A stretch of 30,000 bases of DNA. Origin: Glandiceps talaboti. Lineage: Eukaryota > Hemichordata > Enteropneusta > Spengelidae. The DNA lies in the NCBI RefSeq assembly GCF_964340395.1, contig NC_135559.1:21504621-21534620 (forward strand). Direction: 5' to 3'. The position numbers and the translations under genes are program-made. Positions 1 through 9,913 of this stretch are shown here, piece by piece. The stretch's first letter is position 1; the number at the start of each line of letters is the position of its first letter. The notes under the pieces were generated by a model. That model saw only the letters and a program-made list of their open reading frames with translations. It had not been told where the DNA came from and ran no database searches.

Positions 1-108
1 CAATAACCACGTAAGTTGGACCAGTAAACTAATAGGGTTTTCATAAAGGACGTACCGTGTGGACGTACATCTGATGACAATCATAGTAGATAGGTAATTT
101 CTGGTTAC

Positions 109-136
109 TGTTGTTGTTGTTGTTGTTGTTGTTGTT

Positions 137-168
<32 letters not shown>

Positions 169-205
169 TGTTGTTATTATTATTGTTGTTGTTGTTGTTG
201 TTGTT
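109..205. repeat. (TTG)n/(TCG)n trinucleotide repeat
   Basis: A run of TTG units switches to about ten TCG units and back to TTG with two TAT units. The short ORFs across it, poly-Leu/Ser on plus and poly-Asn/Asp on minus, are products of the repeat and not genes. Confidence 0.95.
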
Positions 206-873
206 TTGCATACTAATGAAATACATGGAAACAGCCTCATGTAAATGTGAAAAATATTTTGTCAGATATCAGACGTGTATGTGTACCAGACTGAAATTCT
301 ATCAAGTGACATTGTAGTTCACTCCTACTGTTTCAACTGATGGACAGTTCATACCTGCATACAGCCTTTATATTTCCACCGGTAATGTCGGCTGTTACGT
401 TCATTGGCCATTTTGTTATAACTAGAACCTGAGTCTGGTTAGTTTCAGTGAATGTGCCAGCTTCGATTAGTTTGCACTGAAAACAAAGTCAGGAACAAAG
501 AATAATAAAATGAATTAAAACGTGAAAATGCAGTGAAAGTGTGTCAAAGTGATTAGCATGCAAGCGGTGGTGTATGTGTCATTCCATATTTGTCATGAGC
601 AGTGAGCAGTGCAATACTATGGACCATATTATTGTGTTCTTTCCAAACTGATATTGTTTCTCGACTGACTTTTAAACTTGACAGTATACAAATCTGCACA
701 ACTTTCCGATTTAAAATTTGCTGAGTAAATTTGGTTCGGTTTGCTTTGGTTTGTGCCGTTTTATTAAAGTCTGATACAACGTGATTCGTAGCACAAGTAC
801 AGTAGAACACGAGGATTGAATGTGTACAGAGAAGAAGCGGTCATATCAGTTCTAATGAACACCTCCCTCTAGA
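206..873. other. Non-coding stretch, nothing recognised
   Basis: No repeat or gene could be supported here. A minus-strand ORF at 553-810 has no splice signal whose phase agrees with the candidate exon at 928-1049, so it was not called as its next exon. The next exon probably lies beyond position 1. Confidence 0.5.
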
Positions 874-927
874 CTACACATATTCGAACTTTTGTTTTAC
901 CAATCTTTGTGAATAATCCATTATTAC

Positions 928-1049
928 CTGATGACATTCGTCTGTTTGCCACGTGACCTCTATAGTGTAGTTACTGAGGTTAGACTCTGCTGTGAAGTAT
1001 GCCGTGTCAATTCTAAATGGCGGTACTGATGTCTGAGTTGTACCGTGCA
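928..1049 (-). CDS. Candidate exon 2 of an unidentified secreted or membrane protein
   Basis: Minus-strand reading. The exon follows a strong 3' splice site: a pyrimidine-rich tract of about 20 bases (1052-1075) ending in ATAG. It begins in phase 1, completing a Val codon with the G left by the exon at 2430-2517. It encodes about 40 residues, from HGTTQTSVPPFRID to TWQTDECHQ, with two N-glycosylation sequons (NLS, NYT), which suits an extracellular domain. It ends at CAG|GTAATA, a good 5' splice site. If that donor is not used, the frame continues 17 codons to a stop at 874-876. GC is clearly higher than in the flanks. I do not recognise the domain. The exon call is inference from splice signals, frame and composition. 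Confidence 0.45.
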
Positions 1050-2429
1050 CTATATTGAAAGAGGAAAGAAAAGTTGAGTAAACTGAAGTAAGTATATGAC
1101 AGAACAAGCTTAGTCCCAGGCTGCTGTAATAAGGCGAAACAAACTCACACAATGAGTTGATTGAGATATAAACGATACATAAAAGTATCAAGTGACACGC
1201 GCATATAGCGTAACCCTGACGTAGATAAGCTTAGTTGCTACAAAAATGGGACACTTCATGACCATCATACCAAAGATGATTCATCCTAAATGTTTATACA
1301 CTAAGAGTTACCTCCTGTATGACGTCAAATATCTAGTGTTGGGTTCTATGTATATGTATGTATTTAGTTGTAAATGCTAGAAGTTCTATGATCTACAGCC
1401 AGTTTAACAATATAATCAGAATCAGTGACGTCATTCATTCGATGTGTTGCCGAACTATGCTGGACTCTCGGACCCAATCATTTGTTAGAGATTGGACTTT
1501 GACATTTCTCCAGTATATATGAATACATATATGTCATGTAGATCACATCAATAAAGTCTTGATAGTATAGTTTGTATTAGCTATACTAGAATACGGCAAT
1601 TATCAGAAAAACTATTTTACATATAATCTGTATTTCCTCTTCTGACTATCGAGGTGATTGCGATGTTGTCATTTAAGGGCTACAAGCTGAGCTTATACGT
1701 TTTGGGGGCATTTTGTTTACTAATAGTTTAAACGGTACCTGTACATGTCGCATTCTACTTATTGACACATAAACTATCACTTACTAATTTCGGAACTCAA
1801 ACTTGGTATTTGAGAATAATGTATTCATAAATAATTCGATGACATAATTTACTATACGCATGATACATTATCGATAACACCACTATTAGCCTACCAAGTG
1901 TATTAACAATGCCAGAATATGATTTGAGAGTTATCGAAGGCATGATTTGACATTAACATCATATTAGTATAGGTCAATTATGATTTCCTGAACTATTTTC
2001 ACTCGAGATAAACATAAAAACCTACTAGATTGTACTGCTTTAAGTTGTTGTTGTTAGTTGAGGGTCATTAACCTATAGCACTCTACGATATTCTCACAAT
2101 ATTATAGTCTTGCACCCTCCCCCCAAGATTCGAAAGTCTTCTATTCAACGATGAATAAAACCTAAATACTGTATAGCAAACAATTTTCTATTAAGTTTTG
2201 TATGTTTACTCATAGTATCGTATCATGACTTCGATGCGTTATCATCAAATAAAACGCCCCCTACTCTACTTTTTTAGTAACAACCTTTGTAATCCGATAC
2301 TAGTACTGCCAATAGACTGAACAATTCAGCCACCAAATGACAGCCAGGTCTTGTCATAACAAATAATATGAATCCATTAAAATGTGAAGATCTTTGGCCA
2401 TAAACAGATATTAAATTAAATAAACTTAC
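1050..2429 (-). other. Candidate phase-1 intron
   Basis: Flanked on the minus strand by AAAG|GTAAGT (donor, 2430/2429) and the pyrimidine tract plus ATAG (acceptor, 1050). The body is AT-rich, with no repeat or ORF of note. A TGACGTCA motif lies near 1426-1433. A phase-1 intron after a signal peptide is a common layout in secreted animal proteins. Confidence 0.4.
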
Positions 2430-2517
2430 CTTTCGTCATATATAGTAGACATACTAGTACACTGACGACGTGTTTTGTCATACTGTAAAGGTGTATTGAT
2501 GTGGTAGCAGTAGACAT
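2430..2517 (-). CDS. Candidate first coding exon with signal peptide
   Basis: On the minus strand, ATG at 2517-2515 opens 29 codons plus one base. A second in-frame Met starts MTKHVVSVLVCLLYMTK, which has a short basic start and a hydrophobic core (VVSVLVCLLY), as in a signal peptide. The exon ends at AAAG|GTAAGT, a near-consensus donor. The leftover G joins the TG that opens the exon at 928-1049, and the joined frame stays open. The start codon is uncertain: the first and second Met are both possible. Phase agreement across two strong splice sites is the main support. No family is recognised, and expression evidence is needed. Confidence 0.45.
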
Positions 2518-3076
2518 GTTGTTTTGTATACCATGTGATCAATGTACTAGAGTTCAGACTACAGACCTGGTACAACAAACCAACATAGATAATCTACTGT
2601 GTCATTAAAGTGACCCTGTTTAATTCTCATCGTAACTGATGGATCGGTCGGTCGGTTAAAAATAAAAGTAAAACAAGTTAGCGTATGACAAGTGTACATG
2701 TTTGTCATACTTTCACATTTACAACAGAATCGTAATTTTCAATGTCAAGATGACTTAGAAATGACAAATTAAGTCAGAAGGAAACTATGAACTATTTGTA
2801 AATATCTTGAGTTTTAGAAATGAACAATAATAACAAATATCCATCCACTTGTTGGGTCGCCATATATACATCTTATCATGGTATCAATTCAGCAAGCAGT
2901 ACGTCTTTTTCTCCTTCTAATTCTGCCGTAGAGGGCGCCACTTAAAACCAATTATTTTGCTAAACATGGGGGCCATGATAAAAAGATATAATCGTCCTTT
3001 CACCTCATTACATACAGACGAGTCGAACGTATGATAAACATCTATTAGTATTCAAATACGGACATAAATATGAATA
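2518..3076. other. Upstream of the candidate minus-strand gene; nothing recognised
   Basis: This would hold the 5' UTR and promoter of the candidate gene. I see no clear TATA box at a suitable distance, no repeat and no convincing ORF. A small (GGTC)n-like run is at about 2641-2656. Confidence 0.4.
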
Positions 3077-3325
3077 GCTGTGATGTGCTGTGCTGTGCTG
3101 TGATGTGCTGTGATGTGCTGTGCTGTGATGTGATGTGCTGTGCTGTGATGTGATGTGAAGTACTGTGATGTGATGTGCTGTGCTGTGCTGTGTTGTGTTG
3201 TATTGTGTTGTGTGTTGTGTTGTGTTGTGTTGTGTTGTGTTGTGTTGTGTTGTGTTGTGTTGTGCTGTGCTGTGCTGTGATGTGCTGTGCTGTGATGTGC
3301 TGTGCTGTGATGTGCTGTGATGTGA
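3077..3325. repeat. Pentanucleotide array (TGTGN)n
   Basis: About 50 five-base units of TGTGC, TGTGA and TGTGT type. The TGTGT units cluster in the middle (about 3190-3260) and the TGTGC/TGTGA units flank them. The Cys/Val/Leu and Ser/Thr/Gln/His ORFs across it are repeat translations. Confidence 0.95.
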
Positions 3326-3663
3326 CAATTACATTAACAATATATTACATAATATCATATAATAATCAGGTAGTCTCCGCTTACTACATCTTTGATAAAT
3401 GAGCTGAATAGTTCAGATTTATTCAAACACGCGCACCATTCCTATTAAGATCTGTTTCACCTAAAAACCCAATATAATTGTTTTGTTTCACTGCAAGTCT
3501 TCTTATCATTACTCAGTCGTTTCATACACAACCACATGCACATACACATAATTACTTTGTTTATGGCACGTACGTACCTGATAAATTGCCACATGACCTA
3601 AAAAGAAGCACTTACCAAATTCTGAGACAGCTTTCAAGTTGACTGTGTTAATATTATAAACGT
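3326..3663. other. Non-coding stretch, nothing recognised
   Basis: AT-rich sequence with no ORF, repeat or structure that I can support. Confidence 0.5.
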
Positions 3664-3688
3664 GGGGTGGGGGTGGGGGTGGGGGTGG
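3664..3688 (+). repeat. (GGGGGT)n tract, G-quadruplex motif
   Basis: One G4 run and three G5 runs separated by single T loops (3664-3667, 3669-3673, 3675-3679, 3681-3685), then GG. Single-base loops with four runs of at least four G fit the canonical quadruplex pattern closely. Confidence 0.85.
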
Positions 3689-4080
3689 CGATGTTGAAAT
3701 TGTTCTTTTGACTCATTTGCGAGAAGAAAAAAACAGCTTTTAATGTACACATAAAATCCCTTAAGGGTATTTTATTAGCTGCCAGATGGGGGAAAAAGAC
3801 ATAACAAACATGAAATCAAATTAGACAATTTTTAACTGCGTTGGTTTTACGATGGCATGGCAGGCCGGGCACAGAAATACATGTACGGTAATATCAAAGA
3901 GGATAACCATTTGGGTTTTAGAAAAAAATCATCAATTTCTTACTTGTTAATTATTCCCATGAACAACAATTTAATAATGATATCAGTTCGAAATGTGACA
4001 CATTTTGCAGGTATTGTTCACTCATAATAAAAATAATATTACATGTATTTATACTGGATAATTCTTTAAGTAAACTCTTG
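3689..4080. other. Non-coding stretch, nothing recognised
   Basis: AT-rich. I see no gene, tandem repeat or inverted repeat. Confidence 0.5.
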
Positions 4081-4084
4081 TCTC

Positions 4085-4190
4085 CCAAGAACTCCAGTGA
4101 GGGCCATCCCTCATGGATTCAGTGTTAATGCAGGAGGAAAACGAAGTACCTTGGAAAACCTGCGTTGTTCGGTAGAGTTAAACAGATCAC
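4085..4190 (+). repeat. Probable fragment of a dispersed repeat
   Basis: The stretch GCAGGAGGAAAACGAAGTAC, followed by a GGAAAACCTGCG block, resembles a widespread animal repeat with the pattern GGAGGAAACCGGAGTACC...AAAACCC. It is more GC-rich than its flanks and has no open frame. The link rests on memory of the motif and would need a repeat-library search. Confidence 0.35.
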
Positions 4191-4469
4191 TTTATAAGTC
4201 CTACTTAGTAAGAACGAAATCATGCACCAGCTATAAATAACATACATCCTCATAGTATAGTTCTCCATGAAGTGTGTGGTCTAGGCCAACTTCATTTTCA
4301 ACCCATTGTGGAATAGTCGAAACACTTCAGTTAATAAATGAGTTTTGTCATTTCACGACATGTAATCCGGTGGAATACATGTGGATGTGCGTTTCTTCGT
4401 TACAGTGCAGATATTACATAGAAATTACTATGATTATGTACGTGTATTTGGGCACCTTTATCTACCCAT
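4191..4469. other. Non-coding stretch before the microsatellite mosaic
   Basis: A 75-codon plus-strand ORF starts at 4274 but runs into the microsatellite. It shows no splice signal or motif and is taken as chance. Confidence 0.4.
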
Positions 4470-4614
4470 CTGTCTGTCTGTCTGTCTGTCTAGCTAGCTA
4501 GCTAGCTAACTAGATGTATGTATGTATGTATGTATGTATGTATGTATGTATGTATGTATGTATGTATGTATGTATGTATGTATGTATGTATGTATGTATG
4601 TATGTATGTATGTA

Positions 4615-4651
<37 letters not shown>

Positions 4652-4765
4652 ATGTATGTATGTATGTATGTATGTATGTATGTATGTATGTATGTATGTA
4701 TGTATGTATGTATGTATCGTTATTTACATGTAACTATCCATCCATCCATCCATCCATCCATCCAT
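4470..4765. repeat. Mosaic of tetranucleotide microsatellites
   Basis: In order: (CTGT)n 4470-4490, (TAGC)n 4491-4508, (TATG)n 4514-4613, (TG)n 4614-4635, (TATG)n to 4717, and (CATC)n 4737-4765. Each block differs from its neighbour by one or two bases per unit, as expected if new motifs arose by substitution followed by slippage. The Met-Tyr-Val-Cys ORFs here are artefacts. Confidence 0.95.
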
Positions 4766-5967
4766 GAAAATTCCTCTGGGTATATCGGATAATTTGATCA
4801 TCATATCAGCCCACGCAATCAGTTCACACGTTTCCATTCCGCCTACCCCACCCTTATACATGACTATAAATTCTGGAAATGTTAAATGGTAAGACCACTG
4901 GAAGCCACAAAGGAATCAAATAGCTGTATCAGTATTTATGCACTTCAAGCTGGTTACTTCTTTGTTGTATAAGCTTAGGGCGATTTCTGGAGGCAGTGGT
5001 TAGTGACGGATAGCGCCGTGCAAAGAGTATTCAAGTTTGTTTTTAGTCAAGGCAATGATGTAATGGTTTTAGTCTTTGTCGATATATGTGCCTCCCGTCG
5101 ATGGTGAATATCTCATAATCTTTTGACCCGAACGGTTGTATTCAAATAGCCACGGGCGCTGGCAATGTCTCCGAGGAGAGTGGCGCCATTGTAATTGACA
5201 CCACGGTCGTAGGTGGCGCTTCAATACACCTTGACGTCACGATCACTAATTCAAGTTGTCAGCTGACTGTTGTGATTTATTCCACTAGGAATATGAGCGC
5301 CTAGGAGATTGAAATGTAATAATTTTTAATAGTTACACAATTTTTTAATAGTTACAAAAATATTTTTCTGACTATAATAATGTTCAATATAACCGTCCCA
5401 TATCTCGCTTTGATCAGCACACTCAGGTCAAGCACGGTAAAGCAACAAACAATAATTCAGATCTCGATTTCAAATAGATTCCTATTGAAGTAGTTATGTA
5501 ATTCTATATTTTATCTATATATTTATTCCTTTAGATATAAAACTACTGGACACTGAGTAATAAAATGCTAAACTGACCTTTCTGATGACTTGCCAATGTA
5601 ATTCAAATCAAGCAACTTTCTTTCAGTATTGAACAATATCCCATCAAAATAGTTTGACGTAAACTATTTGTATAATTATTATTATTTCTCAGGAGTACTG
5701 CATTGTCACCCAAATCATCCAATCTCGCCTTACACATGTCCATCGATCGATGTCAAAATTTTGGTCAAAGAACAATCACCATAAACGTAGTTTTCAAGAG
5801 TTCCGATCGTTACAAAGGGACTGAGATGGTTGTGTTGTTCATTGATTCATTTATTAAAACCAATCTTGTTAAAGCAGTGTTATATTAAATGTGTCATCAT
5901 TTCATGGTAGCACTAAACAAACTTTAAGGTTTGTATTTTTAGTCGGTGGCCAACAGTACAGAATAAA

Positions 5968-5968
<1 letters not shown>
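4766..5968. other. Non-coding stretch, nothing firm
   Basis: A somewhat GC-richer patch at about 5090-5240 contains repeated GGCGC words and one TGACGTCA (about 5232), but no ORF or clear repeat structure. The 61-codon plus-strand ORF at 5703-5888 has no supporting signals. Confidence 0.45.

Positions 5969-6011
<43 letters not shown>
5969..6011. repeat. (GATT)n microsatellite
   Basis: About ten perfect GATT units following AATAAAC. Confidence 0.95.
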
Positions 6012-7373
6012 AAACATAATTTCAGAGTACACATTCTCTAGCTGATATAAGTATTATATTCACCAATATTGTCAGCAAGCTACAGAAACATTTCCAAGGT
6101 TGGGCGGATATGAGGCTAGGGAACTCCAAGACAATCAATGAAAACATATTACTGCCATTCTTTGCGTTGTGTGTCGTACCCACTGTACACATAGCTCGGG
6201 GCAATTCGAGAACTACAGTTTGTCTTTTGGCGCTCGAAAATCGATAGACGTCACAACTGTGTTACATCCGTTTCACATTTACGTCAACATGAATTTCATC
6301 GAACACGTGTATTTGTCATTGCTACTACCTTTGGGAGTTCACATTTCGTGTACTGAGTGCTAGATTAATATCGTATCCAGTTCAGAAAATTGAAGCATTT
6401 CGGTACATAGCCAATATTGAACAGACAGTTTATTTTTGAAGACAAGGATGTCAGTATACAATTGTGGTCACAGTAAAAACTAAAGTTCACTAAAATCTAA
6501 AATACAGTGAAATTTATCACCAAACATAGTCGAATGAAGTTCATTGCTTTCACTTTATTTTCAAGTATTTGTGAATCGCAGAATTATGAGCCCACCTGTA
6601 TAAATTGATCCGTTAAAGTAATGAGAAAAAGGTTGTTACAGTTCTAGAAGAATGGACTACATATTGCGGTATTGATATTAGGTGTATTTGAAAAAAAGGT
6701 GATATATCGATGTACTTAAAATTCGTACAAACGTTTATATCTTTCCAAGCGTGGCTTTATTAGCTGGTAAACGTGACGTGTAACATGACATCATATTTGA
6801 ACCTTTGATGTCCTTGTTGTCACACATTTGCTAAATCTCACTCTATGTTTAAAAACATATAGAAAAGTTGTAATGGCTGACTCAACTGACTGAAAAAAAT
6901 ATTCAACCTGCACAATTTGCAATCTGTATCGATCTACGTCTGTTTTGTTTTATTTTATTTTGCAGTCATGTTAACTGAATCTCATCATATTAATGAGATA
7001 GTATGTCTTTTGACATGACACTAAGAGCTTGAATTTACGATTGAGTCGTGATGATCGAATGGTTACAGTGCATGGCGTGATATATGTGAAATACAATAAA
7101 GTAATATTCACTTCTTCCCAGATATCTAAATATATAAGATAGTGTTCTAATATGGTATATTATTACTTGATATTAGGATATTAGAGGTAGTTGACTAGCA
7201 CTTTATCGTCGCCAAACCCCGTTAACACATTGTCAAATATAAACAGTATACAATATCTATCACTTGCTTAGGCCTGTTCGAGTGTCACCTCTGCTTGTTT
7301 CTTATTGACTGGAGTACTTCATCAAGATTTGAACTACGATTGCGCTACAGATTATTATGTGAGTGATTGTAAA
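6012..7373. other. Non-coding stretch, nothing firm
   Basis: AT-rich. A short plus-strand frame from ATG at 6289 reads MNFIEHVYLSLLLPLG and stops at 6363. It looks like a signal sequence but has no good donor site, so it is not called. There is no repeat. Confidence 0.45.
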
Positions 7374-7384
7374 GGGGGGGGGGG
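7374..7384. repeat. Poly-G run
   Basis: Eleven consecutive G. Prone to length error and slippage. Confidence 0.9.
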
Positions 7385-7671
7385 TGTTCTCGCCAGGGAC
7401 CGGAGTAGAGGGTTTAAGGGATTGTTGTGCCACAATAGGTCCGTGCCATGGGTGTTTTCATACTTCTGAAAAAACTTCGAACAGTCTCTAAAAGTGCTAT
7501 ACATAATTACAAAAATCATTTGAAACATATTAGATGAAAATAAAATAGAGTTGTCGATATGATATTAAATTATGTAGTTATTATATATTTTTCATTGTAA
7601 TCGTGATGATCAAATTTCCACCCATCCTCTAGTTCTACTGATATTTCGTAATAAACAACGTTGGTTATTAA

Positions 7672-7965
7672 TCAGCACGTAAACTTTGATCTTCTTTTAT
7701 CTAAACAATGACAACACATTATCGGTTTATCTATCATTGGCATGGTCTGTGACCTTTTATTTTGTACGTGTTTTTTTAAATCGTTCCATAATGAATATAT
7801 GCATTTAAGATAAAACGTGTTCTTCACAAACAGGGGAAAGTGTTTTGTTGGTATGAAACGAAAAACTTGTTTATCTTCAGGATTTTTCGAATTGTGACAA
7901 TCTGACCTATATTTGTTTAACCTTGACATACTTGCGACAAATTGCTTAGAATTAAACATGAACAT
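7672..7965 (-). other. Unidentified 97-codon ORF
   Basis: The minus-strand frame is basic and carries a C-terminal CCHCLDKRR segment and an LWNDLKKH segment. The latter faintly recalls the conserved WN motif near the end of LINE reverse-transcriptase ORFs, and it lies just downstream of the LINE remnant on the same strand. I do not recognise it. An ORF of this length is expected by chance in 30 kb of AT-rich DNA, so it may be nothing. Confidence 0.2.
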
Positions 7966-8200
7966 GTCCTGTTTGTTTGTTCAGTGTTGTGTGTCTCTCT
8001 CATATCTGTCAGTTTGTTGACATTGATTGACATTCCAAGGCGGTCTATTTACTGCAAATGGTTCTCGTATATAGCAGCCATCTCTCTTTAATAGCATTTT
8101 GAAGTACTACTCGACTTACGTATATAACTACTACTTGAGAAGAAGAGGTTGTAAAACCAAAATATCATTAATTCATTTCTCTCCAGTATCGTTAGTAAGC

Positions 8201-8222
8201 GTAAAGTAAAGTAAAGTAAAGT
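8201..8222 (-). repeat. (GTAAA)n, likely LINE 3' tail
   Basis: Four GTAAA units. Read on the minus strand they are TTTAC units at the end of the LINE 3' UTR. CR1/L2-like LINEs typically end in a short microsatellite instead of poly(A), so this probably marks the 3' terminus. Confidence 0.65.
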
Positions 8223-8307
8223 GTATTGAAAATAGCTAGGCTAGTCGGGTCTGACCACTGGAAGGAATAGATAATAGTAGATGTCTTGGATGCAAATTAA
8301 AGTCTAA
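8223..8307 (-). mobile_element. LINE 3' UTR
   Basis: Lies between the RT stop and the TTTAC tail. The minus-strand text CCAGTGGTCAGACCCGACTA is GC-richer than its flanks and sits where the 3' UTR recognition region should be. Inferred from position. Confidence 0.5.
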
Positions 8308-9180
8308 TAATTATAGTTCTCCCTTATGCCCCAACCCCATCCCTCTCTCAAATACACTATCTTGGCAGAAAGAAAGCAAAGCAAAAGAAATATATTTATA
8401 ATGCTGTACAACATACTCTTTAAATAAGTCTTTCCGCAGTGATGTAATAAAATGGCATCTCCTAGTTTCTTTTTTGGTGTCGTGTTTTATTGTATTCCAT
8501 ATGGTCGCACCTGTGTAAGTCATCGATTGTTTTCCATAATGTGTTTTAACAGAAGGTACACATAAATTACCTTGGGCTTTTTGTCGTGTATTGTGTTCAT
8601 ATTCTAACACCTTGCAGTAATCAGAAATGGAATGTGGTAAATTGTCGTGTAACAAATCATAAACAAAAGTACTCACTACGAACTTATGTAATTCATACAA
8701 ATTTTCTAATATATTGAAAAGTGGCGCAGAATGACTTCTAAACTGGCTATGTGGAATTGCACGTACAGCCATTTTTTTAGACAACAAGGTGTTACCCCAA
8801 GCTTCCAATCCATACAAGATATGTGGCTGAATAAAAGTCTTGTAAAGTAAAATAAATATATTTCGAGGTACAAATTCTCTCCGTTTAAATATAGCCCCTA
8901 TTTTTGTCTTATAGTTTTGTTTACAGAGTCAATTTGCACCTTCAAAAGGAGGTGATCATCAATGACGATGTCAACAAAAGATGCTTTATGAACTTGTTCG
9001 ATGGCATTTTCATTAATATAGATTTCCACTAACAGAAATTGGTCTGCGTCTGCCTCTAAGTAAAATAAATTTCGTTTTTATTCTCATTGATGGTTAGTTT
9101 ATTTGCTTTACACCAATCCGTCACTTTATTAAAATTGTGGCATATCGAGGAGAGGTCAATGGTATTTTGATTTAAACTTT
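8308..9180 (-). pseudogene. LINE reverse transcriptase, 3' fragment with two frameshifts
   Basis: Remnant of the reverse transcriptase of a CR1/L2-type non-LTR retrotransposon, which copies its own RNA into the genome. The minus-strand frame at 9178-9062 reads NKVTDWCKANKLTINENKNE, the post-catalytic RT segment. A frameshift near 9060 moves to the frame reading VEIYINENAIEQVHKASF. A second near 8895 restores KIGAIFKRREFVPRN, then ILYGLEAWGNTLL, and the intact last part runs from 8817 to a stop at 8308-8310. Other LINE C-terminal landmarks are LPHSISDYC, HNTRQ and GATIWN. The YADD catalytic box and everything upstream are missing, so this is a 5'-truncated dead copy. The 3' UTR runs to the TTTAC tail near 8201. 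Confidence 0.85.
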
Positions 9181-9270
9181 AATTGTTATGATTTATTCAA
9201 TTGCGAAATATTATTACACTTTTAGTTTTTAGTTCGATATATACACATATCACCATCTGTATATATAATA

Positions 9271-9282
9271 TGTCTGTCTGCC

Positions 9283-9376
<94 letters not shown>
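9271..9376. repeat. (CTGT)n microsatellite
   Basis: About 26 units with one early interruption (CCTG). Just upstream of the first (TA)n tract. Confidence 0.95.
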
Positions 9377-9377
<1 letters not shown>

Positions 9378-9467
9378 ATTGCCCGAAGTTTTTTCTATCA
9401 CATCTCCCATATCTTTGTATGAACCACATCCACGTTTACAAGGAGAAAAAGAAACAAAAGTATATTT

Positions 9468-9470
<3 letters not shown>

Positions 9471-9556
<86 letters not shown>

Positions 9557-9558
9557 TG

Positions 9559-9606
<48 letters not shown>
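9471..9606. repeat. (TA)n microsatellite 1
   Basis: Long AT dinucleotide array with a single interruption near 9553-9565. Borders the left side of the first hammerhead inverted repeat. Confidence 0.95.
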
Positions 9607-9607
<1 letters not shown>

Positions 9608-9687
9608 TCAGTATATGTAATATGTCTATACTGGTGTAAACAGTAGAGAGCGATATAAATAACACAGTATCAAGTAAGATATACAGG

Positions 9688-9731
9688 AGCCGTTACACAG
9701 TATTTCACGCTGTTGTGATCATCAGACGACT
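9688..9731 (-). ncRNA. Hammerhead ribozyme, type I, left arm
   Basis: Minus-strand copy of the motif. The core CTGATGA is complementary to 9719-9725. Stem I strands AGTCGT and ACGGCT pair over six positions including one G-U. Stem II is weak. The GAAA is followed by U instead of the usual C, so the one outer stem III pair becomes U-G. The predicted cleavage motif is GUA. This arm is probably less active than its partner at 9839-9882. Confidence 0.65.
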
Positions 9732-9838
9732 AACGGTATAGTTCTATGAAGTTCCACTTTCAAAGTTTAAAAAATAAACAAATACGTAAAAGGGAATTTT
9801 TGAACTTTGAAAGTGGAACTTCGTAGAACTATACCGTT

Positions 9839-9882
9839 AGTCGTCTGATGATCACAACAGCGTGAAACACTGTGTAACGGCT
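9839..9882 (+). ncRNA. Hammerhead ribozyme, type I, right arm
   Basis: Self-cleaving RNA motif. Stem I is AGTCGT (9839-9844) with ACGGCT (9877-9882), six pairs with one G-U. The core CTGATGA is at 9845-9851. Stem II is 9853-9855 with 9860-9862 and has an A-C mismatch. GAAA is at 9864-9867. Stem III is minimal: C9868-G9874 plus A9867-T9875, with a five-base loop. The expected cut is after GUA, between 9876 and 9877. The very short stem III is typical of the motifs known from Penelope-like elements and retrozymes. The weak stem II may lower activity. Confidence 0.75.
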
Positions 9883-9913
9883 CCTGTATATCTTAATACT
9901 TGATACTGTATAT

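Larger units (their letters stand above)
9664..9909. repeat. Near-perfect inverted repeat carrying a hammerhead in each arm
   Basis: Arms 9664-9769 and 9800-9909 are reverse complements with about three substitutions and one 2-base indel. A 30-base spacer separates them. Each arm contains the hammerhead core CTGATGA...GAAA. The arms start about 57 bases after (TA)n tract 1. The layout suggests a foldback or head-to-head insertion of a ribozyme retroelement unit. Confidence 0.9.

Noticed and set aside
4470-4765. CRISPR-like regular repetition
   Set aside because: These are microsatellites with no spacers, in a eukaryotic genome.
3008-4792. ORFs rich in Ser-Thr-Gln-His or Met-Tyr-Val-Cys
   Set aside because: They arise from the pentanucleotide and tetranucleotide microsatellites.
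6289-6363. Short ORF resembling a signal peptide
   Set aside because: 24 codons, no acceptable donor site and no downstream partner exon.
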